Positions 24,777 to 33,849 of a stretch of DNA of 49,223 bases are shown piece after piece. Each line of letters begins with the position of its first letter. Positions within the stretch are counted from its first letter, which is position 1. The notes under the pieces were generated by a model. That model was not told where the DNA came from, made no database searches, and saw only the letters and a program-made list of their open reading frames with translations. The stretch is from assembly GCA_902782145.1 (NCBI GenBank), contig CACZLZ010000018.1, positions 1 to 49,223 of the forward strand. The letters run 5' to 3'. Position numbers and translations under genes: made by a program. The stretch comes from an uncultured Aeromonadales bacterium. GTDB lineage: Bacteria; Pseudomonadota; Gammaproteobacteria; Enterobacterales; Succinivibrionaceae.

Positions 24777-27188
24777 ATGAAAACATCAGCAAAAGCAGGC
24801 AAGAACTCATATCTGCGCCGCAAGGACGACTGCGATCCCGACTCAGCCATCAGGGACGCCCAGGCCAGAATAGACGCGGAGGGCAGCCGCACACCCTTTT
24901 TCCGCAGCCCCTTCTTCATGGTGGCCCTGGCAGTGGCCACCACCGCGGGAGTTGTGGGTGGGCTCTACTGGCTGGATCAGCGCAACACCGAATATGCCAT
25001 CAGTTCCTGCCATGAGGCTCTGGACCGCATGGAAACCGGAGAGGCGGTGCTGGAGCACTGCCGCACCGCCGCAGCCGAAGGGGATCAGCGCTCCGTGGAG
25101 GGCCTGGCAGCCATCTGGACCGGCTCCGGCCGCAGCGATCTCGCTTTCCCCCACCTGAAGAAATGCTCCGAATGGAACAATGCCGGCTGCCAGTTCCTGC
25201 TGTCCGGGATCTACCGTGACGGGATCCCGGGGATCCTGGACGCCAACCCGGTGACCTCCCAGCAGCTGCTGCTGAAAAGTTCCGGCAACGGCTCCCCGGA
25301 GGCCAGTTTCGCCGCCTACCGGGCATTCCTGACCGGCAGTGAGGCCTATCTGCTCCAGGAGGATCAGGAAAAGGCCCTGGAATACCTGAAGAAAGCCGCC
25401 GATCTCGGTCATCCCGAGGCTTTGTTCCTGGTGTCCCGCTACCACCGCACCGGGGAGAACGGCTTTCCGGAAAACTACACCCGCAGCACCGAGCTGCTGA
25501 AGGAGTCTGCAGACAGGGGCTATCCTGAGGCCCTGGGCCAGTACGGACTGCTGCTGCTGGAAGGCGACAACGACGAGAAGGCCGTGAAATACCTGAAGCT
25601 GGGCGAAGAGGCGGGAGATCCCCTGAGTTGCACCCTCATGGCGGAGATGTACCGCTCCGGAAAGGCCGTCCTGCCCGGGGAAAGCCATGAGAAAACCGCC
25701 CGGATCATTGAACTGCTGAAGATCGGTGCCGAAAGCGGCAACCCCATGGCCATCCGCAGCCTCATCGAGATCTACCGGGAGGAGGAAGACAGCGAGAGTT
25801 ACATCCACTGGATCCGCCGGGGACTCTACATGAACCTGCCCGAGGCCTACGGCTATATGGGTGAGGCTCTGGAGGACGAATACGCCATTGAGGCGCCCCT
25901 GGAGGCCACAGATCAGGTGGGCGCCACAATCCATGAGATCCTCCAGTCCCAGCCGGGTCTGGAGACTGCCGTGCAATACTACCGCCGGGGCGCGGCCCAC
26001 CAGGACACCCGATCCTACGGCCGGCTCCTGAAGATCTACGGCAGGAAGGAGTTTGCCGGCAAGCTGAACAGCGAAATCTTCTCCCTGGCCCAGGAGTATG
26101 CGGATCTGGATCCCCAGAAGGGACTGGAGATCCTGGCTGACTGCCATGCCCGGGGGATCGGCACAGCCGCCGATCAGAAAGCCGCACTGGATCTCCTGGC
26201 CCGGAAGATCACCAGCTACCAGGATCTGCCCCTGGCCGCCGACACCCTGCGCCGCCTGCTGACCGGCACCGGCGGATCCAGAGTCTCCGGGATCCGGCGG
26301 GATCCCCGTTTCGCCCCCCGCTTCGCCGCCCTGCTGCTGGATCTGGGGGCAAAGGGCCGGGAGGAGTACCTGTCCCTGTGGCGTGAGATCCTGAACTCCG
26401 GGGATGCAGACTCCCGGCTTGCCCTGGTGAGCGTGATCAACGGCATCCCCCCGGAGCACCAGGAAGCCCTCTCTGAGGATGACAGCTACCTGTACCTTAA
26501 ACTCAGGACCAATCTCTCCGCGCCGAAGATCACCCGGGAAAACCTGGAGGCCATGCGCCAGACAGCGGACATGCTGCTGCTCCGGGAGCATCTGGACACC
26601 GAGCTGTTCTACGCCGACATGGCCTACAGCGGAACCATGCTTTTTGCCAAACCGGACTATCAGACTGCCCTCCGTTGGTATGAGGAGGCCCTGCCCCGCA
26701 TGGATCATCCCGACGGCACCCTGCTCTACCGCCTGGGACTCATCTGCACAGAAAAAGCCCCGGAAGATCAGCGGGACTACCAGAAGGGCCTGGAGTATTT
26801 CCGCGCCGCCCTGAAGGAAGATCGGGATCTGGCCCTGGACATGATCATCAGCAAGTACATCCTTGCTCCCAAAAACACCCGGGCCACCGCAATCCTCAGC
26901 AACACGGAAAAGTACTACTACCTGAAGCTGGCAGAGACCATCGGAAGAGCCGGGAAGCAGACCACAGCCGCTGAGCAGAAGATCAAAAAGGAACTGAAGG
27001 CCGAGGAGATCTCCGCCACCGAGCAGTCCGTCTATGAGGAGATGGTGCGGCGCAAGGCCCTGGAAAACAGCCGCCGCGTAGCCGAGGACAAGAAAAAAGA
27101 AGAGCGTGCAGAGCCGGCCATTGCCAGCAGCAACGGGGGCAAAAACAGCACCGGCAGCAGTCGGCAGGGCAAGCGAAAGGGGAAATAG
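24777..27188 (+). CDS. Large membrane-anchored Sel1-repeat protein
   Basis: An 803-residue protein. Residues 1-45 are basic and cytoplasmic; one hydrophobic helix at about 47-65 (FFMVALAVATTAGVVGGLYW) anchors it, so the rest should be periplasmic. Sel1/TPR-like repeats fill most of residues 75-720; good examples are ALEYLKKAADLGHPEALFLV and ALRWYEEALPRMDHPDG. The last 60 residues are Lys/Glu/Arg-rich with a coiled-coil look, then a Ser/Gly/Lys tail. No clear Shine-Dalgarno precedes the ATG, and the mapped promoter gives a short leader of about 40 bases. It is likely a protein-binding scaffold. Long for a Sel1 protein. Confidence 0.82.
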   Translation: MKTSAKAGKNSYLRRKDDCDPDSAIRDAQARIDAEGSRTPFFRSPFFMVALAVATTAGVVGGLYWLDQRNTEYAISSCHEALDRMETGEAVLEHCRTAAAEGDQRSVEGLAAIWTGSGRSDLAFPHLKKCSEWNNAGCQFLLSGIYRDGIPGILDANPVTSQQLLLKSSGNGSPEASFAAYRAFLTGSEAYLLQEDQEKALEYLKKAADLGHPEALFLVSRYHRTGENGFPENYTRSTELLKESADRGYPEALGQYGLLLLEGDNDEKAVKYLKLGEEAGDPLSCTLMAEMYRSGKAVLPGESHEKTARIIELLKIGAESGNPMAIRSLIEIYREEEDSESYIHWIRRGLYMNLPEAYGYMGEALEDEYAIEAPLEATDQVGATIHEILQSQPGLETAVQYYRRGAAHQDTRSYGRLLKIYGRKEFAGKLNSEIFSLAQEYADLDPQKGLEILADCHARGIGTAADQKAALDLLARKITSYQDLPLAADTLRRLLTGTGGSRVSGIRRDPRFAPRFAALLLDLGAKGREEYLSLWREILNSGDADSRLALVSVINGIPPEHQEALSEDDSYLYLKLRTNLSAPKITRENLEAMRQTADMLLLREHLDTELFYADMAYSGTMLFAKPDYQTALRWYEEALPRMDHPDGTLLYRLGLICTEKAPEDQRDYQKGLEYFRAALKEDRDLALDMIISKYILAPKNTRATAILSNTEKYYYLKLAETIGRAGKQTTAAEQKIKKELKAEEISATEQSVYEEMVRRKALENSRRVAEDKKKEERAEPAIASSNGGKNSTGSSRQGKRKGK

Positions 27189-27500
27189 GATCACCCGGAC
27201 GGCCCGAACCGGATGATGGACAATGCACCACCACAGGATCCGGTGACGATGACCCACGATAGCCAAGCATCCGGGGAAAACACTCCCGGGAAGGTTCCTG
27301 ATCCGGCAGCCGGCAGACTCACGCTGTCATTCCCGCCGATCAGCCCCGGGAGATCCCCGGCATCCTGTGCCCGGAAAGCCTCCTGCCAGTTCCCCTGCCC
27401 CGGCACATCTCACCGCACAAAGCCCGCAATCCCTGCTGATCCAGTTACACGATCCCCGGAGGCTGCCGCCGGCGCCTCAGATCCGGTGCCCGAGGGAAAA

Positions 27501-27522
27501 TTGACACCTGTCTTAAAACAGG
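27501..27522 (+). promoter_or_regulatory. TTGACA box with adjoining operator-like dyad
   Basis: TTGACA at 27501-27506 is a perfect -35 hexamer, but no -10 lies at 16-18 bases. CCTGT (27507-27511) and ACAGG (27518-27522) form an inverted repeat around CTTAAA directly after it, which could bind a regulator. Confidence 0.3.
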
Positions 27523-27565
27523 GCGCCCTCTAAACGCAAAAATGGCAGCCACGCGCCTGCGCCCC

Positions 27566-27571
27566 TATAAT
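27566..27571 (+). promoter_or_regulatory. Perfect -10 box before the secreted-protein gene
   Basis: TATAAT lies 69 bases before the ATG at 27640. The -35 position holds only TGGCAG, so an activator may be needed. Confidence 0.45.
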
Positions 27572-27639
27572 CCCGAGTAAGCCCGTATCAGTTCAACATC
27601 TTCCGTCTTCACCGGATCTGTCCTTCCCAGGAGCCAAGC

Positions 27640-29856
27640 ATGCCAAGGAATCCAAACTCACCTGCGGCGGCGCTGCTCGCAGCGGTGCTGATCTTTGCCG
27701 CCCCAAATGCGGCGGCGGAAGGAGAGGCCGGCGCCCCCGGAGGAAACCGGAGTCCGGAGGCTGAAGCATCCTTCGCCGGCAGTTTCTCCCACAGCGTCCT
27801 GGACAGCGTGATGCCTGCCCTGCCCGCCGGGGAAAGGTCCGGAGCCGCTACCACCGCTCCCGGAAAAGACGCAGCCCAGTCAACAGAGCACGGCAGTGCC
27901 GGCCAGGAGACGACCGTCCCAGAAGTTGCCACTCACGGCAGTGAGAACAGGCACAGCACCAAAACGGAAGGCGCCCAGCCTGACGCCGTTACCGGTCCCA
28001 CCAATATCAGCCCTGGAGATCAGCCTGCCGGATCCAGATCTCCAGGCGGATCCCAGCCCCCGGCCAGGCAGCAGCCGGCTCAGACTCCTGAACCCGGCAG
28101 GCAGGCAGAACCGGAAGTTCATTCCGGCCAGCAGGCAGATCAGAGCAATGAACCCGGGAAGCCTACAGATCAGAAGCCCCAGTCCGCAGTTCCGGCACCC
28201 GGCAAAGAAGACCCGACACCAGGATCCCCGACACCAGGATCCCCGGCTCCCGGGACCGGAACATCCTCCGGATCTGAACCAAGATCCGCCACCGGATCTG
28301 AGCAGGCTCAGACACAGGAAAGCGCACCCGATCGCCCTGCCACAGCAGACAGGGATGACAAGGGTAACGCAAAGGAGGTGAAGGAGACCGGAAAGGACGC
28401 CGGTGCCACTTCTGCCCGGACAGTACCGGAAAAGAAGGACCGTGATCCCTCTTCGTCCCCTTCCGGGGACATAAATGCCCCGGCAAAGACGGACTGCCGT
28501 CAGGTCCGGACTGGTGATGAGGAAAGAAACAGCCCTGACTGTCCATCTGCCGGATCGGACACCCAGACTCCAAAGCCGATCCCCACAGGAACTGAAGTTG
28601 CATCTCCAGAACAGCATGCCGCCGGTGTCCCTGACACTGCTGACCACTCCGGAAAAGACAGTGGCAACAAGCAGGAGGAGAAGCCCCTGAACGCCGCATC
28701 CCCTGCACCTGCCGGAACTCCCGGCAAAGACAGCAGCGCCCCAGCTGAAGACCGAGCCGGCGCCACCGACGGATCCCAGTCCGGAGCCAAAGCCGGAGTC
28801 CAGTCCGGAACAAAAGCTGGATCCGGAACAGGTGCCGGAGCCGACTCTGGAGCCGGCAGCCAGTCCGGGACCGAAACCGGATCCGGAGCAGGATCCGGCG
28901 CAAAACAGCAGGATCCATCCGCAGAGCAGATCTCCTCCCCTGCCGCTCAGTCTGGATCAGACGATGAGCGGGAAACCTGGGGTGACGGCCGGGACAAAAT
29001 TGACCTGGGGAAGGAACTGTCCCCGGATGACAGCACCGATCCGGAAAACATCCAACTCTCTGCGGAGGATCTGAAACTGCTCCCGGAGATCAATGCGGGC
29101 TTTAGCAGGATCAGGCCCGGCTCCCCCAACAACGAGGAGTTGTTCTACGCCAACATGGTGAACGGCAGCCGGGGGGCGGTGCTGGAAGACGGCAGATGCC
29201 CGGAAAAACAGTACCGGGTGGATCTTGCCACCGCTGTCCTGGCGCTGAAGCTCACCGTGATCTCCCAGAAAAAGGATGATCCCTACACCGCCGCCTTCCA
29301 CCGGAACCCTTCAGGAAAGACCTGGACCGTGGTGTTCAGCAAAAACGGCAAACCCGCCTACGTGATCCTGAACTTCCATCCCCGTCCGGACAGGATGTTT
29401 GCCGACACCCACCGGTTCAATCCGGATTTCAGCAACCACACCCACAGTTTTGCCGGCACCGTGGGGGAAGGCGGAATGAGCATGGAGCAGCTGGAGCAGA
29501 GGCTCCGGGACCGCCCCATGATTGAGGATCTGAGCCCCTACTCGGTGCAGCTGAGCCACTGGTTCATAACCACCTCCGACATGCACATCCTGAAGCCCCG
29601 GAACGGCGCCTTCAGCCGCTACCGCCAGCGCTTCACTGATGCTGTCAGCCCCTTTGCCCACTCCAGCACCCGCAGCACCGCCGAAGCCCTCACCCGGAAT
29701 TTCGACTTCAACACCAACGGAACCGTGCTTCTCATCGATCATGCCAAAAACGGCAGTTACCTGATCAACGACGATCGCACCGGAAGGTTCCATTACCTTG
29801 ACGACGGCGGCAACGAAACTGACAGCCGTCTCAACCTGTGCTATGAGGACATGTGA
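27640..29856 (+). CDS. Secreted protein with long disordered region and folded C-terminal domain
   Basis: A 738-residue protein whose ATG follows AGGAG at seven bases. A signal peptide ends near residue 25 (AAPNAAAEGE). Residues 30 to about 460 are low-complexity, rich in Pro, Ser, Gly, Ala, Glu and Gln, with PTPGS repeated from a 15-base tandem repeat at 28213-28242 and many SGxxAG units near 28780-28900. The last 270 residues look folded, with alternating strands (TWTVVFSKNGKPAYVILNF) and a close that reads FHYLDDGGNETDSRLNLCYE. I do not recognise this domain. The next gene starts 11 bases after the stop and its product ends with a similar YYLDEHNQISDERLKGCFE, so the two are probably functionally linked. 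Confidence 0.75.
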   Translation: MPRNPNSPAAALLAAVLIFAAPNAAAEGEAGAPGGNRSPEAEASFAGSFSHSVLDSVMPALPAGERSGAATTAPGKDAAQSTEHGSAGQETTVPEVATHGSENRHSTKTEGAQPDAVTGPTNISPGDQPAGSRSPGGSQPPARQQPAQTPEPGRQAEPEVHSGQQADQSNEPGKPTDQKPQSAVPAPGKEDPTPGSPTPGSPAPGTGTSSGSEPRSATGSEQAQTQESAPDRPATADRDDKGNAKEVKETGKDAGATSARTVPEKKDRDPSSSPSGDINAPAKTDCRQVRTGDEERNSPDCPSAGSDTQTPKPIPTGTEVASPEQHAAGVPDTADHSGKDSGNKQEEKPLNAASPAPAGTPGKDSSAPAEDRAGATDGSQSGAKAGVQSGTKAGSGTGAGADSGAGSQSGTETGSGAGSGAKQQDPSAEQISSPAAQSGSDDERETWGDGRDKIDLGKELSPDDSTDPENIQLSAEDLKLLPEINAGFSRIRPGSPNNEELFYANMVNGSRGAVLEDGRCPEKQYRVDLATAVLALKLTVISQKKDDPYTAAFHRNPSGKTWTVVFSKNGKPAYVILNFHPRPDRMFADTHRFNPDFSNHTHSFAGTVGEGGMSMEQLEQRLRDRPMIEDLSPYSVQLSHWFITTSDMHILKPRNGAFSRYRQRFTDAVSPFAHSSTRSTAEALTRNFDFNTNGTVLLIDHAKNGSYLINDDRTGRFHYLDDGGNETDSRLNLCYEDM
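28213..28242 (+). repeat. 15-base tandem repeat inside the low-complexity region
   Basis: CCGACACCAGGATCC occurs twice in tandem and encodes Pro-Thr-Pro-Gly-Ser units. Its length is a multiple of three, so copy-number change would keep the frame. Confidence 0.7.
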
Positions 29857-29867
29857 CGGAGAACCCC

Positions 29868-31679
29868 ATGGAGCAGTACATCACATCCACTGAAATTCTG
29901 GAACTGACCTCCCCGCCGGAGCCGAAAGACTTTGCCTCCCGGATCAGAAAGGGCACCGTCCGTAAGCTCATCATCAACTACGAGTATGATCCCTCACCCT
30001 GCGACTGTGACTACTTCTCCCACATTGATGAGAACGGCGATGTCTCGGAATGCAGCAATCCCCGGATCGTCCCCTTCACCAGCCCCTTTGCCGGGATCAG
30101 GCTGAAAAACATCCCCTTCCCCATCGAGATCGGTCCCAGATGCACCAGCCTCCGGGGACTGTTCGCCGGACATAAGGAGCTCCGGAAAATCAGCGCCATC
30201 ACCGGCACCGAACATGTGCGCTGCTTTAACTATATGTTCAGCGACTGCTTCCACCTGGCAGAGCCGCCCAGGCTGGATCTGTCCTCGGCAGTCAGCTGTG
30301 TGGGCCTGTACAGCGGATGCCACCGCCTGGTAAGTCCGGAATTCACCGGCGGGGATCTGGTGGAGAACTGCTCAGGGATGTTCGAGTTCTGCTACCGCCT
30401 GGGCAAGGCTCCGGATCTCTTCTTTCCCGCCTGCAAGATCACCTCCGGCATGTTTGACAGCTGCGTGAGCCTGAAGAAGATCCCCTCATACTACTTTCCC
30501 GAGGTCAGGGACTGTGCCTGCATGTTCCAGGACTGCATCCGGATGCGCTGCGCCCCGGCCATGAGCATGCCCAAGGCGGTCAATTTCATTCAGATGTTCA
30601 ACAACTGCCGGAGCCTGGGGAACGTACCGCCCTTTATCTTCCGGGTGGCCCGGAACAACAGCACCTCCCTCCTGCTGTGCTGTTTTGACGGCTGTCCCTC
30701 CCTGGACATGACTGACGTGCGCTTCCTGCTGCGCAACTGCCCCGATGCCCTCCTCTCCTGGAAGGATGCGGTGCTAGACAACCAGGAGATGAAAAAGGCC
30801 ATTGCCGATCTGCGGAAGCGCCGGAAGCATGAAAACCATCACTGGCTGAGCAACATAGCCATCTTCACCGTGCTGCTCCTGGCCACCGCCTGGGGATCGG
30901 TGAAGTTCTGGCACAGCCAGAACAGCCACCTGGAAAATGAGCCGGCAAAAACCGAAAACCCGGCCGCGGCCGCTTCCGGTGCCGGGGTGATCAGCCGCAG
31001 CGAAGCCCGAAGGAATGCTGCCATAATGGATGTCAGGGAGATCATAGAGAACTACACCACCCGCTGCCGGGGAGAGCACATCACCTTTGACCGCTACACC
31101 AACGATATCCTGCTGAAGTCAGTGACCAAGATCGGTCTCTACGGCTCTAGGCTCTACCGCCACAGCGGCGGCTATGCCCTGCTGATCGCCAACAGGGATG
31201 CCGCATACATATCCGACACCCTGGTTCCCGGTGACGATGTCAGAAGGATCATCCTGATGAAGCCCATCGCCCTGGACAGTCCCGAAGCCGCCTCCCTGTC
31301 ATCACCCTCCCCGGATGAAGACGTCACCCTGCTGAAGGAGTTTGCCGCCAGCCTTCAGCCGGTGCTGAGCGACACCGATGTGTTTATCCCGGGAGCAGAC
31401 GGCACCTACACCCTGACCAGGTTCAAATACAAGAAGATGACTGCCGATCTGAGTTTCTCCCCTTTTTACCAGTACGCCGCACCAGATCTTCTCCGTGAAA
31501 CCGATACCGGAAGGTTTCTGGTGGCGCTTCCCCTGGATGGGCATTATTACTATCTGGACGAGCACAACCAGATAAGCGATGAAAGGCTCAAGGGATGCTT
31601 TGAGATCCAGCAGGGAATATATGACGCCATGAGCCACGGGCTGACTTACCGCCAGGCACTGGCCCTGGAGCAGGAATAG
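29868..31679 (+). CDS. One-pass membrane protein with BspA/DUF285-like repeats
   Basis: The ATG at 29868 has GGAG six bases upstream; an in-frame GTG at 29853 would overlap the previous stop. It encodes 603 residues. Residues about 90-290 hold some seven repeats of 22-24 residues of the form MF..C..L...P, as in BspA-like DUF285 leucine-rich repeats (examples: MFSDCFHLAEPP, MFDSCVSLKKIP, MFQDCIRMRCAP, MFNNCRSLGNVP). A basic stretch RKRRKHENHH precedes a single helix at about 330-348 (IAIFTVLLLATAWGSVKFW). There is no signal peptide, so by the positive-inside rule the repeats face the cytoplasm and the C-terminal 250 residues face the periplasm. The function is unknown. It pairs with the gene just upstream. 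Confidence 0.75.
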   Translation: MEQYITSTEILELTSPPEPKDFASRIRKGTVRKLIINYEYDPSPCDCDYFSHIDENGDVSECSNPRIVPFTSPFAGIRLKNIPFPIEIGPRCTSLRGLFAGHKELRKISAITGTEHVRCFNYMFSDCFHLAEPPRLDLSSAVSCVGLYSGCHRLVSPEFTGGDLVENCSGMFEFCYRLGKAPDLFFPACKITSGMFDSCVSLKKIPSYYFPEVRDCACMFQDCIRMRCAPAMSMPKAVNFIQMFNNCRSLGNVPPFIFRVARNNSTSLLLCCFDGCPSLDMTDVRFLLRNCPDALLSWKDAVLDNQEMKKAIADLRKRRKHENHHWLSNIAIFTVLLLATAWGSVKFWHSQNSHLENEPAKTENPAAAASGAGVISRSEARRNAAIMDVREIIENYTTRCRGEHITFDRYTNDILLKSVTKIGLYGSRLYRHSGGYALLIANRDAAYISDTLVPGDDVRRIILMKPIALDSPEAASLSSPSPDEDVTLLKEFAASLQPVLSDTDVFIPGADGTYTLTRFKYKKMTADLSFSPFYQYAAPDLLRETDTGRFLVALPLDGHYYYLDEHNQISDERLKGCFEIQQGIYDAMSHGLTYRQALALEQE

Positions 31680-31851
31680 GAATCCGGATCAGGAAAGTCC
31701 GGACGGAATGCTGAGGAAGCATAAGACAAAACCGCCTCCCTGCCAAACAGAAGTGCGGTCAGTCAGGAAGAAGCAGACTGCATGATACTGGGTGCAAACG
31801 CAGTAGCCACAGGAGATCGGACTTAAATCAGGCTAAGGAAACAAGGCTACC

Positions 31852-32495
31852 CTACTCAGGGAAGTGGATCTCATGCCCGTCAGAAAGGTGCTGAACAACC
31901 TTCAAGAGCCGGTTGTCGGGATCAAAAGTCGTAGTTATGACCTCAGGACAAAATACGCCATAACGGTACACATCAGATGATCCATCCGCAGTCACCTCAG
32001 GATTGAGTTGCAGCAGATCTCTTGCTTCAGCCCGGTCCATACCCTTTTTCAGCTGATGACATACATTATAAATCCGCATGTTTTCAATATGCTCAGCACA
32101 GTATCCTCTTCCAGCCAGAAGAAGAGTTGGAACCTCATCTTCCCATCCGGCGGAGATTGACAGTTCAGCGTGGTCGTAGATAGCCCAGTTCTCAACAAAC
32201 GCCTCCTCGCCAAACAGAGAGAAAAACTTCTTATGTGAAAACGGCCGATCTATTGACCGGCTAAATAAATTTCACAGCCATGCTCATCATTCTCATTAAT
32301 AAAGTTTGCAGAAATAAGTCTCTCTTTAAAAAAGTAAAGCTGAAGGTTCAGATCGGGATAGTACTCAAAATCGTATACAGGCTGATCTCTTCAGTACCAA
32401 GCTCCCATTTCATGATTTTCCAGACTTCCGTCCGTTAGTACCAAAAAAAACAAAGGAACAACTCGGATATTAGGCTCAAATACTACGTTTCTCAT
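31852..32495 (-). pseudogene. Frameshifted copy of the neighbouring gene at 32529-33173
   Basis: Read on the minus strand from an ATG at 32495, the start MRNVVFEPNIRVVPLFF matches the start of the intact neighbour. The match then jumps frame near 32440: DQPVYDFEYYPDLN to ENDEHGCEIYLAGQ runs in another frame and ends in a stop near 32260. It jumps again to FSRSIDRPFSHKKFFSLFG, which continues without a break to the stop at 31852, including LKKGMDRAEARDLL. The total of 644 bases against 645 in the intact gene shows that the copy is full length and broken by at least two small indels. An internal ATG at 32079 leaves a 75-codon frame that may not be expressed. Confidence 0.85.
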
Positions 32496-32528
32496 TTTTA
32501 TTTAAACGTCTTATGCGGCTGAGTATTA

Positions 32529-33173
32529 TTATAATAAGGTATCCTCATTGCCACTGTTGTACTTTTTCACAATTTTAATTAGTTTGTCATTCTCATCATA
32601 GGTTAAAAATGTAACTTCAGGAGAATAGACGCCTAACGCATAAATATCAGTCCGGCTGTCATCTGAGATCTGCGGCGTGAAACAGAGGATATCTCTGACA
32701 TTCTCACGATCCATACCTTTCTTAAGATCCAGAACTTTGGTGACTAGCGAATAACAGTCAATCAGTTCACCGCAATAGCCACCTTGAGCAACCAAAAAAG
32801 AAGGCGGCTCACCCGGTTCCCAGTCGACATTTAACGAAAGGTTACGGCACATCAAAGCCCCAAAGACATCATCAAAAGTCTCATTTCCCAACAAGGAAAA
32901 AAATTTCTTTTTTGTTCTAGGCCAGATCCTCTCTTTTTGATAGTAAATCTCACAAGTTCGATTTTCACGATCATCCACAAATTCAACCGAAACTAATTTT
33001 TCATCAACATATTCAAGGAACACATTTAGGGTTTTATAATATTCTCTTTCAAAAACTGGGAGATCAACTTCAGCATCAAAGCGATCTTTCATAATCTCCC
33101 TGATCTCCTGGCGCTGTGTGCCAAAAACCAGAGGACCCACAGATACATTCGGTTCCAAATTAAATTTATTCAT
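32529..33173 (-). CDS. Protein of unknown function, two-lobed, paralogue of the adjacent pseudogene
   Basis: A 214-residue protein from an ATG at 33173 with only a weak GTGAAA ribosome site. The N-terminal part reads VSVGPLVFGTQRQEIREIM and the later part LKKGMDRENVRDIL. Both resemble the motif 'GMTREEVRxIL' seen at the start of many small bacterial proteins, including immunity-like and BamE-like proteins, so the protein may be an internal duplication. It is acidic, with no signal peptide or membrane helix. Base composition is clearly more AT-rich than that of neighbours outside 31.7-34.1 kb, which suggests recent transfer. No function can be stated. Confidence 0.75.
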   Translation of the reverse strand: MNKFNLEPNVSVGPLVFGTQRQEIREIMKDRFDAEVDLPVFEREYYKTLNVFLEYVDEKLVSVEFVDDRENRTCEIYYQKERIWPRTKKKFFSLLGNETFDDVFGALMCRNLSLNVDWEPGEPPSFLVAQGGYCGELIDCYSLVTKVLDLKKGMDRENVRDILCFTPQISDDSRTDIYALGVYSPEVTFLTYDENDKLIKIVKKYNSGNEDTLL

Positions 33174-33734
33174 AGCATTTCACTTTTAGCCTAAACAAGA
33201 ACCGTTCTGCTTTTGTGCATAGACCAGTAAATCAATAATTATTTAGTCATCAAATTGATCATGAACCTTTCACCTCTGCCCTAAAGTTCCCGAATAGATG
33301 AATACAACGTTCCTCACAAAGATTTTTACCATGAAGACACTGCACGGCTATTACTGGGCACTCGTTAGGACGGCATGCAGACACTAAAACCATCCGCTGA
33401 CTGAGCACAATATTCAGAATACACTAAACGCATCCCCTTTCATTCTGATCACTGCACTCTTTCTTCTGTAATTGATAGACCAATCATACTTTCACTGTTT
33501 ATCTACTCGCAGAATTTATGTTTTATGTCATTATTAATAAGAAATTTTTAGATTCAATTTCTATTGTTACGTTCTAACCATTTAATTCAAAATCATTTAT
33601 CCTTACGACCATTTCTTTCCTTTTTTTCTACTATCGTACTAATTTTCTCTAATTTTGGTTTTAAGATACATATTCTGTCATATTCAGATCTCCAATTTCT
33701 CCACCACTTACCACTGCCCATAGTCATCGCAGGT
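33174..33734. other. AT-rich intergenic stretch
   Basis: About 560 bases with a strong drop in GC compared with the rest of the window. Stop codons are dense in most frames. An open frame that starts at 33564 runs into the tRNA and is not a gene. No repeat or element end was recognised. Confidence 0.5.
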
Positions 33735-33763
33735 TTGCATTTTGATCCCCGCGCATATATAAT
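33735..33763 (+). promoter_or_regulatory. Promoter of tRNA-Thr with GC-rich discriminator
   Basis: TTGCAT at 33735-33740 and TATAAT at 33758-33763 are 17 bases apart. TCCCCGG follows, a GC-rich discriminator typical of stable-RNA promoters under stringent control. The tRNA begins 11 bases after the -10 box. Confidence 0.85.
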
Positions 33764-33773
33764 TCCCCGGTGT

Positions 33774-33849
33774 GCTGCTATAGCTCAGCTGGTAGAGTAG
33801 CTGATTCGTAATCAGTTGGTCGCAAGTTCGAATCTTGTTAGCAGCGCCA
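33774..33849 (+). tRNA. tRNA-Thr, anticodon CGT
   Basis: The 76 bases fold as a standard tRNA. The acceptor arm is GCTGCTA with TAGCAGC. The D stem is GCTC/GAGT, and the anticodon stem is GCTGA/TCAGT around the loop TTCGTAA with anticodon CGT. The T arm is GCAAG/CTTGT with the loop TTCGAAT. The discriminator is G and CCA is encoded. It resembles E. coli thrW. It decodes ACG. The 3' end of this kind of tRNA gene is a known integration site in related bacteria, but no attachment repeat was found here. Confidence 0.95.

Larger units (their letters stand above)
27189..27639. other. Gap with regulatory elements before the secreted low-complexity protein
   Basis: No gene is seen. The right half holds a perfect TTGACA at 27501 followed by a dyad, and a TATAAT at 27566. 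These are described separately. Confidence 0.5.

Noticed and set aside
24843-27266. 807-codon open frame on the minus strand
   Set aside because: It is the shadow of the Sel1 gene at 24777-27188. GC-rich codons remove stops from the opposite strand.
27501-27531. Complete sigma-70 promoter at TTGACA
   Set aside because: No -10 hexamer lies at 16-18 bases; TAAACG is 24 bases away.
33564-33800. 78-codon frame before the tRNA
   Set aside because: It runs into the tRNA gene and lies in AT-rich non-coding DNA.
33774-33849. Attachment-site duplication of the tRNA 3' end
   Set aside because: I looked for a second copy of the last part of the tRNA in the window and saw none.
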